A DNA stretch of 34,885 nt from Bacteroidales bacterium. GTDB lineage: Bacteria > Bacteroidota > Bacteroidia > Bacteroidales > JAAUTT01. The position numbers and the translations under genes were made by a program. A model generated the notes under the pieces. That model searched no databases and was not told where the DNA came from. It saw only the letters and a program-made list of their open reading frames with translations. Position 1 is the first letter of the stretch; every line of letters begins with the position of its first letter. Where the stretch lies: positions 1 to 34,885 of the forward strand of contig JANYAP010000167.1 in NCBI GenBank assembly GCA_025361285.1, in the 5' to 3' direction. Positions 18,028-26,569 of the stretch are shown here, one piece after another.

Positions 18028-18492
18028 ATGAGTAAATTAACTATTAGCAGTATTGAAGAGTTTGAAACGCACGTAGGCAAAGAGTTAGGCTTTTCGGAGT
18101 ATTTAAAAATTACGCAGGAGCAAATTAATTTGTTTGGCAACGCAACGCTCGATCATCAGTGGATACATACCGACCCAGAGCGGGCTGCTACCGAAAGTCC
18201 GTTTAAAAGCACCATTGCGCACGGGTTTTTAACACTTTCGTTGTTACCACATTTTTGGGCTCAAATATGCGAGTTTCAAAACGTAAAGCTAATGGTAAAC
18301 TATGGTATTGAGGAACTTAGGTTTAATCAACCAGTATTGGTGGGTAGCGAGTTAAGGGCACGAGTATCGTTAAAATCGCTAAAAAACTTACGTGGAGTTA
18401 TTAAGGCTCAACTACATATAATACTCGAAATAAAGGACAATCCAAAACCAGCCTTAGACACTACACTTATCTTTTTGTATCATTTTAAGTAG
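18028..18492 (+). CDS. MaoC family (R)-specific enoyl-CoA hydratase-like dehydratase
   Basis: Single hot-dog domain of 154 residues. The catalytic Asp/His pair of the hydratase-2 motif is visible as D42 and H47 in NATLDHQWIHTDPERA, followed by the AHGFLTLSLLPHF helix start. Family members hydrate trans-2-enoyl-CoA thioesters to (R)-3-hydroxyacyl-CoA, or act on related thioesters. The exact substrate is unknown. There are no fatty acid or PHA genes beside it, and it appears monocistronic. Confidence 0.92.
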   Translation: MSKLTISSIEEFETHVGKELGFSEYLKITQEQINLFGNATLDHQWIHTDPERAATESPFKSTIAHGFLTLSLLPHFWAQICEFQNVKLMVNYGIEELRFNQPVLVGSELRARVSLKSLKNLRGVIKAQLHIILEIKDNPKPALDTTLIFLYHFK

Positions 18493-18573
18493 TGGTTTTA
18501 CAAGTTGTAAATTGGCGGAATGGTGTAATTATTAAATAGTTCTAAGGATTATAATGAAATAAGTCATTCGATT

Positions 18574-18630
18574 TAGTGTCATTCCGACGCAGGTCATAAC
18601 GTCGAAGACCTCACCGAAGGTAATCCCTAG
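18574..18630. repeat. REP-like repeat, decayed copy
   Basis: It begins TAGTGTCATTCCGACGCAGG, matching the palindrome family at 28018-28157, then degenerates (AGGTCATAACGTCGAAGACC still holds a partial inverted repeat). It sits in the convergent gap between the MaoC gene and the xylose-binding-type gene. Confidence 0.7.
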
Positions 18631-18660
18631 TTTAAAACCATCCTTATTATCTTATTTATT

Positions 18661-18719
18661 TGTTTATCAATTTCTTGCAATACTTACAGTTTCATTTTCC
18701 ACTGTTTTTATCGAATAAC
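18661..18719. repeat. ~58-bp dispersed repeat, copy 2
   Basis: Second copy of the repeat at 4028-4085, in the same orientation and again directly after the stop of a minus-strand gene in a convergent gap. Differences are scattered substitutions and one extra T. Confidence 0.8.
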
Positions 18720-18743
18720 CAAAACAATTAGCCTGCATATTAT

Positions 18744-19742
18744 TTATTTGCTATTATAAATATCTTCTTCTTTTAAAAAGCCGTCGGCAACAACTGTACT
18801 TTTCATATTCGTTTTATCTAAGCTTATAGGATCTATTAAAAAACTCGGCACATCTTTTTGACCGTTATACAATGTGTTTCCTGTTAACTTAATATCTTGG
18901 TTTTTTGCACATTGTATTGCCAACTCAACAGCTCTATCTGCTAAAATTTTCAATGGTTTGTATATTGTCATTGCCTGTGTACCGTTAACAATATTCTGAC
19001 ATGCCTTCAATTCGGCATCTTGCCCAGTAATTAGCGGATATTTTAGTGCATTATTGGCATTTAGTGCATCTATTGCTCCATAAGAAAGTCCATCGTAGGC
19101 TGATAGAATAACATCTGGTACATCATTCGATGATAGCTCAAGATACTGATCGATTGCATGGTATGCGTTATCTCGTGCCCAATCTTCAATATATGTATCA
19201 TATACTACCTTAATTTTGCCCGACTTTATATACGGGTCTATAATTCCAGCCCATCCTTGTTTCATCCATACTGCATTCTGATCGGATTTGTCTCCTCCTA
19301 GCAAATAGTATTTCCCTTCGGGTACATATTTAGTGGCGTACTGTGCCATTAGTGTACCCACTTTAACATTATCGAATGAAACAAAATAATCTAGGTCGCA
19401 ATTTTGAATAAATCGGTCGTAAGCAATAACTTTAACATTGTTTTCGTGTGCAATTCGCACAATGGCTGCCCCTGTATTTTTGTTAACTGCAATTACTAGC
19501 AATACATCAACGCCTTGGTCAATTAATTGCTGTGTTTGCTCAATTTCCAATGAGGCACTTAAATTTGCATTAGTAACTATCACTTCCACATCAAGTAATT
19601 TTGCTTTTGCTAATATTATGTCTCTATCCTTTATCCACCGTTCATTTTCAACAGGCAACATGAGCCCAATTTTAACTTTGTTCGATGAACAAGAAGTTAA
19701 CATAAAACCCAATGATACTATGATTACGTATAAATATTTCAT
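18744..19742 (-). CDS. Xylose-binding-type (XylF-like) periplasmic-binding lipoprotein
   Basis: About 332 residues. The start (MKYLYVIIVSLGFMLTSCSS) is a lipoprotein signal with a lipobox Cys at 18. The rest is a type I periplasmic-binding fold of the XylF branch: KIGLMLPVENERWIKDRDI, the IEQTQQLIDQGVDVLLVIAVN segment, VKVIAYDRFI, ILSAYDGLSYGAIDAL and YPLITGQDAELKACQNIVNGTQAMTIYKPL. XylF-type proteins deliver D-xylose to an ABC importer, but no permease or ATPase for sugar is in the window. It may instead serve a sensor or a distant transporter. I preferred the ATG at 19742 over 19787 because the extra 15 residues would precede the lipoprotein signal. Confidence 0.88.
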   Translation of the reverse strand: MKYLYVIIVSLGFMLTSCSSNKVKIGLMLPVENERWIKDRDIILAKAKLLDVEVIVTNANLSASLEIEQTQQLIDQGVDVLLVIAVNKNTGAAIVRIAHENNVKVIAYDRFIQNCDLDYFVSFDNVKVGTLMAQYATKYVPEGKYYLLGGDKSDQNAVWMKQGWAGIIDPYIKSGKIKVVYDTYIEDWARDNAYHAIDQYLELSSNDVPDVILSAYDGLSYGAIDALNANNALKYPLITGQDAELKACQNIVNGTQAMTIYKPLKILADRAVELAIQCAKNQDIKLTGNTLYNGQKDVPSFLIDPISLDKTNMKSTVVADGFLKEEDIYNSK

Positions 19743-19836
19743 AATTAATACTTTATGTTTTCGTGAGTTATAGTAGCAAAATTTCAAGCATGAAGGTACA
19801 AAAAAAATTAACTAATTTTATTCAACATAATTTAAA

Positions 19837-20247
19837 CTACAAGTTTACCGAGCATTTTGTTAATATTACATCCATTAAGTAGCCAGTACAAATACCTTTA
19901 ACAGAAACAATTTGGCCAACTTTAACCGACGATGTATCAATTTCGGTTTTATTAAACGCACACATTACACCCTCTGTATCAGATTTTTCCTTTAAATATA
20001 CCGATATTTGACCATCTTTTTCCAATATTGTATCAACTTTGCCAGTAACTTCCACTATCTTATTAAGATAAAGCATATTAGTAGAGTCTTCGTTGGATGC
20101 ATAGGCTTTTATTAAAGTGTTAGCCGATACTACCGCCTCCGTTTTTTTTGATGCTACATTGGTATCCGATGGGCGAAAGGTTCGTTTCCAGACTAAATAA
20201 CCTGACAAAATCGCAAAAACTCCTAGAATTAGCCAAAATCTTTTCAT
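19837..20247 (-). CDS. Membrane-anchored OB-fold (tRNA_anti-like) protein
   Basis: A 136-residue protein (140 if the upstream ATG at 20259 is used) with one N-terminal membrane helix (FWLILGVFAILSGYLVW). A small beta-barrel domain follows, with YLNKIVEVTGKVDTI, a central strand set, and VGQIVSVKGICTGYLMDVILTKC. This is the pattern of the tRNA_anti-like OB-fold family seen in Bacteroidota envelope proteins. The ligand is unknown and no RNA link is implied. It follows yceI by 12-24 bp on the same strand, so the two are probably co-transcribed. Confidence 0.72.
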   Translation of the reverse strand: MKRFWLILGVFAILSGYLVWKRTFRPSDTNVASKKTEAVVSANTLIKAYASNEDSTNMLYLNKIVEVTGKVDTILEKDGQISVYLKEKSDTEGVMCAFNKTEIDTSSVKVGQIVSVKGICTGYLMDVILTKCSVNL

Positions 20248-20271
20248 ATTGTTAGTCATATACTTATAGTT

Positions 20272-20820
20272 TTACATTGGATTATAGGTAATATCAACAT
20301 TTACTTCCATTTCCTTAGCTATTTTGTTTTCAACTAATTGAGGAATAACTATCCCAAAATCCTTCGGAGCAATGGTAAATTTGGATACGGCAATAATCGA
20401 CGTTCCTTTCACTTCAATAGTTCCCTTAGTGGTAATTGTTTTAGTAATACCGTGCATCGAAAGTTCTCCTGTAACTTCTGCCGAATATACTCCCGCTTTT
20501 TTAAAATTTATGGTCGATAAATTTGTGATTTTACCACTAAAACTGGCCTTTGGAAATTTTTCGGACTCCATGTAATTCTCGTTGAAATGTTCCTGCATTA
20601 GAGCCACCTTAAACTCGAATGCTTTTTGAAGAAGATTAAACTTAATATCTCCTGTTGAGGCATCAATAACGCTAACAACTTGATTATTATGCGCTTCAAC
20701 ATTTTCCATAGGCGTGTGCGAATAAAACCAAACATGCCCATTTTTCGACAAATACTTTTGTGCACTTACCAATTGCAATGAAGCAATTAAAAGCATTGAA
20801 ACTAGAACTTTTGTTTTCAT
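20272..20820 (-). CDS. YceI family periplasmic lipid-binding protein
   Basis: A 182-residue protein with a signal peptide (to LVSA) and the YceI lipocalin-like barrel. The HFNENYMESEKFPKASFSGKI segment and ELSMHGITKTITTKGTIEV are the family's best-conserved parts. YceI proteins bind long polyisoprenoid or amphipathic lipids; in a known structure the barrel holds a polyisoprenoid chain. It pairs with the downstream OB-fold gene. The DUF5777/cytochrome operon lies 282 bp upstream on the same strand. Heptamer-like repeats occupy the region just before its start. Confidence 0.92.
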   Translation of the reverse strand: MKTKVLVSMLLIASLQLVSAQKYLSKNGHVWFYSHTPMENVEAHNNQVVSVIDASTGDIKFNLLQKAFEFKVALMQEHFNENYMESEKFPKASFSGKITNLSTINFKKAGVYSAEVTGELSMHGITKTITTKGTIEVKGTSIIAVSKFTIAPKDFGIVIPQLVENKIAKEMEVNVDITYNPM

Positions 20821-20828
20821 AATTTAAC

Positions 20829-20875
20829 AGTATTTAGTAAATAGTATAGTAATAAGTACTTAGTAATCTGTACTT
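20829..20875. repeat. Degenerate heptamer repeats (AGTANNN) upstream of yceI
   Basis: Copies read AGTATTT, AGTAAAT, a 5-bp AGTAT, AGTAATA, AGTACTT, AGTAATC and TGTACTT. They share the AGTA core with the arrays near 27020 and 30416. They lie directly before the yceI start on its upstream side. Nothing else is recognisable in the 20821-21102 gap. Confidence 0.6.
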
Positions 20876-21102
20876 TTAAAATATTAGGCACTGCAGGATT
20901 AAGAGTGAGAAACATCTCGAAAATTGACGATTAACACCTTGGTATGTGTTTGGCTTGTTGAGCATTAGACACTAAAATCTATATCTTTTTTAATAAATAT
21001 CGATTATAAGTTTAAGGTCTTAAATATGAGGCGTATATGAATTTACCTTCACTCTAAATCCTGTAGAGCCAAATATTATAACATCAACCCTTTGTAAACT
21101 GT

Positions 21103-22002
21103 TCATTTTAATGCAAAAACTCGCGAAATATTAAAGCCGAAGCGAATACCCGCATCGCTCCATTTGCTTTGTGTGTTGGTAATAAAATTTTTCTCAATCA
21201 TCGATTCGGAATTCGATACAAACAATTGAAATACATGACCGCCCGTTTCCAAATCGAAACCTATCGATAACGGATTATATGTTTTTGTTTTGCGATAATC
21301 GTTAAGTGGAGGAATAACATAATAATATTCCACATTAATCGAAATTCGTTTAGTAAGTTTATAGCGAAACCCAGCCCCTACAGCTAATACATCGTTCGGT
21401 TCCAATTCACTTTCTACTAAATTTTGGTGAACAAAAGTAGGGTTTAATTCGAGCGAAAACCGGTCGTTAAACTTACGAGCAACCAGTAACTGATATACAT
21501 AACAAAAACGCGAAAAATATGGTATTTGTTTGCCTGTTAAACCAATTTCGTTTGGGTAAGCAGTAAAAAATGAAGTTGATGAAAGCAATGATAAGGATAT
21601 TGGCATATTTTTAGCTCCTTTCGATTGACGTAGTAGAGAAAATTTGGCGAAACCATCGTATGTTTTATTTAAGTTTCCTCGCCCCACTCCTACCATCAAC
21701 CAGTTGGTAATTCCATATTCCAAACTTAAATGAATATTCGATTGATCGAGACCCCAAAAATTATGAGCACCCGAGTTTAAAGTGCCAAACCTGTGCGAAA
21801 TTCGAAAATCGAGCTGATGAACAGGCATACGCTCAATTGAATGACCATTAACAATGCGAGTTGATTTAAAGGTTGCCGTTGTATACTCGGTACTGCTGTT
21901 GGTTGCCTCGGTTAACAGCTGATCCAAGTCCTGTGCCGACATATATCTTACTGTAAATGATAACATTAACAAAAACAGTATTCTTAAAAAATGGTTTATC
22001 AT
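21103..22002 (-). CDS. DUF5777 family outer-membrane beta-barrel protein
   Basis: A 299-residue protein with a signal peptide (to YMSAQ). The body has repeated amphipathic strands. The phrases DFRISHRFGTLNSGAHNFWGLDQSNIHLSLEYGITNWLMVGVGR and PLSIGFDLETGGHVFQLFVSNS are typical of the DUF5777 family. It is predicted to be an outer-membrane barrel of unknown cargo. It is the third gene of a minus-strand run with the two heme lipoproteins (gaps of about 35 and 49 bp), so it is probably in one operon with them. Confidence 0.85.
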   Translation of the reverse strand: MINHFLRILFLLMLSFTVRYMSAQDLDQLLTEATNSSTEYTTATFKSTRIVNGHSIERMPVHQLDFRISHRFGTLNSGAHNFWGLDQSNIHLSLEYGITNWLMVGVGRGNLNKTYDGFAKFSLLRQSKGAKNMPISLSLLSSTSFFTAYPNEIGLTGKQIPYFSRFCYVYQLLVARKFNDRFSLELNPTFVHQNLVESELEPNDVLAVGAGFRYKLTKRISINVEYYYVIPPLNDYRKTKTYNPLSIGFDLETGGHVFQLFVSNSESMIEKNFITNTQSKWSDAGIRFGFNISRVFALK

Positions 22003-22051
22003 TTTTGAAAAGTTTGGATTACAATATGTTAATTATGTTGGTTTGTTAAAA

Positions 22052-22438
22052 CTAATTTTTGGGTGACTGATTTCCAATCCATATTTTAATTGATTGAATA
22101 CTGCAATCGCTTAAAATATAGCCCTGTGGCATTGCCTTTGTGCCTGTATATTCGCCAGTGTGCAAAATACTGCCTAAAAGTTGTCCGTTATCAACCTGAA
22201 CTTTTACATTTGCATATGTATCAAGCAATATGTTACCTTTTGGTAATGCTCCACTGTGACACGATGTGCAATTTTCATTCAAAATTTTAAAAATTGCGCC
22301 TTCGAATACAACAGGCGAAATGGTATCGGTACATGCCGAATTTAAGGTTGGATATAGAAATTCTTTGCTGTCGTAATAACAGCTTGATAATAAAATGAGT
22401 ACTAGGGTCGAGAATGTTATTAAAACTTTCATTGGCAA
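22052..22438 (-). CDS. Mono-heme c-type cytochrome-like lipoprotein
   Basis: A 128-residue protein. It begins with a lipoprotein signal (VLILLSSCYY) and carries one CTSCH heme c motif in FKILNENCTSCHSGALPKG. A C-terminal helix (SIQSIKIWIGNQSPKN) resembles the end of planctomycete-type cytochrome domains. The domain is close to the first domain of the upstream five-heme protein. It probably accepts or relays electrons at the outer membrane or in the periplasm. It lies between the five-heme gene and the DUF5777 gene. Confidence 0.85.
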   Translation of the reverse strand: MPMKVLITFSTLVLILLSSCYYDSKEFLYPTLNSACTDTISPVVFEGAIFKILNENCTSCHSGALPKGNILLDTYANVKVQVDNGQLLGSILHTGEYTGTKAMPQGYILSDCSIQSIKIWIGNQSPKN

Positions 22439-22473
22439 TTACTTTGTTGGTCGGTAAATAATGGTTCGCTATT

Positions 22474-23700
22474 TCAATCGTTTTCGGGTATGCTTTTTAA
22501 AGCATTAGCAATGGCCTTAATTTGTATTGCGGTAAGCGACGATAAATATTTCATTTGGGTTACTTCGCCTATGGCCTGCGTAATTTCGCTTACAGGTTTA
22601 CCTCCAACATTTGAGTTGGCAAATGGACCGTGACATTTAGCACACGTGTTAGTATACAATTCTTTACCATCGGGATTTGGGTTTGGCGTACCTGCAAGTG
22701 CCGTAATTATTGCTTGTTTTTGAGGATCGGAAAGCTGTGAGAGATTCTTCATTTCGGGTACATTATTAACGCCAGCTAATAACTGATTTAATAAAGCTCC
22801 AATTTTTGAAGATGTTGCTAGTGGTCCATGACATCCGGCACAATAAGTAGCATACAATAATGCGCCATCGAGTGTTGAAATTGGAGTTCCTACCAACGAA
22901 TCGGCAATGGCCTTGCGCTGAGCATCGGTAAGTACCGAAAGATTTTTCATATCGGGTATTGTGTTTATACCGTTATTGATATCAGAAACCGTTGCATTTA
23001 ATTTTGCCGAAGTAGCCAACGGTCCGTGACATGACTTACAATACGAAGCGTACAAAACAGCTCCATTTAGCGTTGTAAAAGGCGATCCAACCAAAACGCT
23101 TACAATAGCTTGCCGTTGTGCGTCGGAAAGTAATTTAAGGCTCTTCATCAACGAAACGCTGTCAATGCCCTTATTTAACATGAGCCCCGAAGCACCTCGC
23201 TTGGTCGAAGTTGACAACGGTCCGTGACAACCTTCGCAATAGGTGGAATATAAAACAGCGCCATCAACAGATGATATAGGGGCAATTGGAGGTAAAGCAA
23301 CTGCATCCTTCAAACAAACTTTATTATGTGCTCCCTGAGCAATCCAAACTTCGAGAATATGTAACTGATTACTAGTTAATGCCCTGTTAGGAGGCATCAT
23401 ATTAGGGTTGTTAGGGCTGCTAACAATTGTGTAAAGCTTACTCTTAGCAATATTGCCAGGAGTTACCAATTGTAGTACGTTCTCGTAAATCGAATCGATT
23501 AATATATCGCTTTTACTGCCATTAGGACTATGGCATTCGGCACATTGCGACATAAGTATTGGAACAACATCTCGGGTAAAACACACGGTGTCAAGCTCAT
23601 CGATACCCACTGGATCGTGCCTACACGATTGTAACTGCATTACAGTAAAGTATATAAATGCAATCACAAACGCCGCAATATTTAGTTTAAATCGTTGCAT
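22474..23700 (-). CDS. Five-heme c-type cytochrome lipoprotein with four tandem 66-residue domains
   Basis: A 408-residue protein. Its N-terminal signal ends in a lipobox-like LQSC (Cys26). Five CxxCH motifs are present: CAECH 53-57, CEGCH 155-159, CKSCH 221-225, CAGCH 287-291 and CAKCH 353-357. The last four are spaced exactly 66 residues apart and each repeat ends in a conserved 'MKxLSxLTDxQxxAI' helix with a likely axial Met. The first domain (PILMSQCAECHSPNGSKSD, MMPPNRALT) is of the planctomycete cytochrome type. It is a predicted multi-heme electron carrier at the outer membrane, first gene of a run with a mono-heme lipoprotein and DUF5777. Confidence 0.93.
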   Translation of the reverse strand: MQRFKLNIAAFVIAFIYFTVMQLQSCRHDPVGIDELDTVCFTRDVVPILMSQCAECHSPNGSKSDILIDSIYENVLQLVTPGNIAKSKLYTIVSSPNNPNMMPPNRALTSNQLHILEVWIAQGAHNKVCLKDAVALPPIAPISSVDGAVLYSTYCEGCHGPLSTSTKRGASGLMLNKGIDSVSLMKSLKLLSDAQRQAIVSVLVGSPFTTLNGAVLYASYCKSCHGPLATSAKLNATVSDINNGINTIPDMKNLSVLTDAQRKAIADSLVGTPISTLDGALLYATYCAGCHGPLATSSKIGALLNQLLAGVNNVPEMKNLSQLSDPQKQAIITALAGTPNPNPDGKELYTNTCAKCHGPFANSNVGGKPVSEITQAIGEVTQMKYLSSLTAIQIKAIANALKSIPEND

Positions 23701-23717
23701 AATAGAATATTTTGTTG

Positions 23718-23725
23718 CAAAATTA
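23718..23725 (-). promoter_or_regulatory. Candidate -7 element of the cytochrome/DUF5777 operon
   Basis: The minus strand reads TAATTTTG, an exact TAnnTTTG match 17 bp before the start of the five-heme gene. No -33 TTTG at normal spacing is obvious. Confidence 0.42.
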
Positions 23726-23783
23726 CAAATAATAACGAAACTGTTAGAAACTTATTGCAAAGAAAAAAAACATAAAACTTCAA

Positions 23784-24815
23784 TTATTTCAGTAATTTTT
23801 TGATAGGAGTCACAAACCTTTTTATATCTGTTTCTTCTGTATCCCACGATGTCATACATCGCACTTCGTTAAGTTAATCGTTTACCACATAAAAGAAATA
23901 TTCTTGTTGAAGGGGTTCGATTATATTTTTGGGAACAATTGCAAATACACCATTCGATTTAACTTCCTGAGTTATTTTTATTTCATTTATTTTCGAAACT
24001 TCCGATGCCAATAATTGAGCAATTCGATTAGCATTAGATGCATTTTGTAACCATAAATTATGGTGGAAATAGGCTAAAAACTGGGCTGTAATGTATCGCA
24101 TTTTCGATGCCGACTGCATTCCTTGTTTTCGATAATACATAAAATCGGTGTCCAATCCATTTTTCAGAAAAACAATAGCTTCGCCATACAAAAAGCCGTT
24201 TTTTGTGCCTCCAAACGATAAAACATCAACACCAGTATCGGTTATCATTTCTTTGAAAGAAATTTCGAGTGACGCGGCGGCATTTGCAATTCTAGCACCG
24301 TCAACATGCAGATACATACCGTGATTATGTGCCAAATCGGCTAATTCTTTAATTTCCTGAGCCGTATAAACTGTTCCTAGTTCGGTTGGTTGCGAAATGG
24401 AAATTACTTTTGGTTGTGAATGATGCTCAAAACCAAACCAGTGTAAATGCTTATTTATTGCTTCGGGCGTTATCTTTCCGTTATCGGTTACGATAGGTAT
24501 TATTTTACATCCAGTAAACTTTTCGGGAGCACCGCATTCATCAACATGAATATGAGCCGTTTCGGCACAAATAATTGAATGAAAAGAATTTATTAAGGCT
24601 TTAATACCTAATACATTAGCAGCAGTACCCAATAATACAAAGTTAACTGATGCTTGATATCCAAATACTTCCCTAAACTTTTCTGGCCAGTTGTGAGTAG
24701 TTATCGGTGCCATATCCAATAGCGTGACCTATATTTACTTCCGAAAGTTTTTGTAATAGTTCGGGTGAACGCCTGAGTTATTATCGCTGGCAAAGCCTCG
24801 CTTATCGATTTCCAT
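23784..24815 (-). pseudogene. ltaE: Low-specificity L-threonine aldolase pseudogene: two frameshifts and one in-frame stop
   Basis: The track ORF (23874-24719) is only the middle of a threonine aldolase, a PLP enzyme cleaving L-threonine to glycine and acetaldehyde. Upstream, ATG at 24815 opens MEIDKRGFASDNNSGVHP, the family N-terminus. Frame is lost at a CCC run (24763-24765) and continues in the next frame as PELLQKLSEVNIGHAIGYGTDNYSQLARK. It is lost again near 24680 and continues as KFREVFGYQA. After VVND an in-frame TAA (23874-23876) is followed in the same frame by LNEVRCMTSWDTEETDIKRFV and a real stop at 23784. The rejoined length of about 344 codons fits the family. The PLP-lysine region (LSFGGTKNGF) is intact. 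Confidence 0.87.
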
Positions 24816-24862
24816 GTCATTTAGTATTAAGTACATTGTACCAGATACTAAAGTAATGTTTT

Positions 24863-26440
24863 TTAAAACTCGGAGGTAAAGAAAAACTGAATATTCTGAA
24901 ATTTTTCCTGAGCCATCATTAAACTGTACGACGAATCGGCCAAAAAAACATCTCTACCATGCTTATCTTCGGCAATGTATTGATATTTACGACGTTTAAA
25001 ATCGTCAAGTTCCGCCTTATTGGTGCTTTGTATCCAACAGGCTTTATGTAACTGAATTGGCTCGTACCTGCACGATGCATTATACTCGTGCTCGAGGCGA
25101 TACTGAATAACTTCGAACTGCAACGCGCCAACGGTGCCAATAATTTTCCGTCCGCTCGATTTATTGGTAAACAACTGAGCCACACCTTCGTCCATTAACT
25201 GATCTAGACCTTTTGCCAATTGCTTGTATTTCATTGGGTCGGCATTTTCTACATAACGGAACAATTCGGGCGAAAAGCTTGGAATGCCCTTAAAATGAAT
25301 TTGTTCGCCTCCGGTAAGTGTATCGCCAATTTTAAAATTGCCAGTGTCGTGTAAGCCAACAATGTCGCCAGGAAATGCCTCATCGATAACCTGTTTTTTA
25401 TCGGCCATAAACGACGTAGGATTCGAAAACTTTAATTGTTTGCCATGGCGAACGTGTAAATAGTTAGTGTTTCGCTCGAATTTGCCCGACACAATTCGCA
25501 CAAAAGCAATGCGATCGCGGTGGTTAGGATCCATGTTGGCATGAATTTTAAAGATAAATCCCGAAAACTTTTGCTCTTCCGGCGAAATAACCCGCTCTAG
25601 GGTTGTAAAGCTTTTAGGACTAGGCGCAATTTCAATAAAACAATTCAATAACTCTCTAATGCCAAAGTTATTAAGTGCGCTTCCGAAAAATACGGGTGCT
25701 ACTTTTGCCTGAAGGTAATCGTCGAGCTTAAAATCGGGGTAAACGCCTTCAATTATCTCCAAATCTTCGCGAAGCTTATCGGCATATCTGCCCACATATT
25801 TTTCGAGCTCGTTGCTGTTAACATCGGTTAATTCAATGGATTCGCCAATAGTTTGTTTTTCAACTTCAGTAAAAAGTTGAAGGTTCTTCTCGTATAAATT
25901 ATATACGCCCTGAAACGTTGTGCCGTTGCTAATTGGCCAACTCAACGGACGAACTTTTATCTTTAGTTCCTCCTCTATTTCGTCGAGCAAATCGAACGGG
26001 TCTTTACCGTTGCGGTCGAGCTTATTAATAAAAACCATTACGGGAGTGTTGCGCATACGGCACACGTCCATCAGTTTTTTGGTTTGCGCCTCCACGCCTT
26101 TTGCGCTATCAACCACTATTATAACGCTATCAACGGCGGTGAGTGTGCGAAAGGTGTCCTCGGCAAAGTCCTGATGCCCAGGTGTATCTAATATGTTTAC
26201 CTTTATATCTTTGTATTCGAAACCCATTACCGATGTTGCCACCGAAATGCCACGTTGTTTCTCAATTTCCATGAAATCGGAGGTGGCGGTTTTCTTTATT
26301 TTATTCGATTTTACGGCGCCAGCAACGTGTATTGCACCGCCAAATAACAATAGTTTTTCGGTTAATGTAGTTTTACCTGCATCGGGGTGACTAATAATAG
26401 CAAAGGTTCTGCGACGTTTTACTTCCTGAATATAATCCAT
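24863..26440 (-). CDS. prfC: Peptide chain release factor 3
   Basis: RF3 is the GTPase that recycles RF1/RF2 from the ribosome after peptide release. With the start at 26440 the protein has 525 residues, the family's usual size. G-motifs are clear: SHPDAGKTT at 17-25 (G1), DTPGHQDF at 85-92 (G3) and NKLDR at 139-143 (G4). The following [25 protein letters not shown] and the C-terminal [17 protein letters not shown] segments are RF3-specific. The track start at 26590 adds 50 unrelated residues and would overlap the divergent gene at 26570, so I rejected it. A TACTTTTG element with an upstream TTTG-type site lies just before the start. Confidence 0.96.
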   Translation of the reverse strand: MDYIQEVKRRRTFAIISHPDAGKTTLTEKLLLFGGAIHVAGAVKSNKIKKTATSDFMEIEKQRGISVATSVMGFEYKDIKVNILDTPGHQDFAEDTFRTLTAVDSVIIVVDSAKGVEAQTKKLMDVCRMRNTPVMVFINKLDRNGKDPFDLLDEIEEELKIKVRPLSWPISNGTTFQGVYNLYEKNLQLFTEVEKQTIGESIELTDVNSNELEKYVGRYADKLREDLEIIEGVYPDFKLDDYLQAKVAPVFFGSALNNFGIRELLNCFIEIAPSPKSFTTLERVISPEEQKFSGFIFKIHANMDPNHRDRIAFVRIVSGKFERNTNYLHVRHGKQLKFSNPTSFMADKKQVIDEAFPGDIVGLHDTGNFKIGDTLTGGEQIHFKGIPSFSPELFRYVENADPMKYKQLAKGLDQLMDEGVAQLFTNKSSGRKIIGTVGALQFEVIQYRLEHEYNASCRYEPIQLHKACWIQSTNKAELDDFKRRKYQYIAEDKHGRDVFLADSSYSLMMAQEKFQNIQFFFTSEF

Positions 26441-26462
26441 GTTTACTAAAAATTTCGGTTGG

Positions 26463-26499
26463 CAAAAGTAGTAAAAATAAGTAGGAATGTAGAAACAAA
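26463..26499 (-). promoter_or_regulatory. Candidate promoter of prfC
   Basis: The minus strand has TACTTTTG (positions 26470-26463) and a TTTG at 26499-26496, 25 bp further upstream. This fits a loosely spaced Bacteroidota promoter before the ATG at 26440 and supports that start. Confidence 0.45.
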
Positions 26500-26569
26500 G
26501 AATTGATGAGTTTTGTAAGTAGCCGTTATATTCAATTTTTGGGTACCTTCGTTCAAAATGTAAACACCT

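Noticed and set aside
23874-23876. Recoding of TAA as a sense codon in the threonine aldolase
   Set aside because: Other genes here use TAA as a normal stop and the same gene has two frameshifts, so decay is the simpler reading.
24919-25185. 88-residue minus-strand ORF in prfC
   Set aside because: It is an alternative frame within the conserved C-terminal part of RF3.
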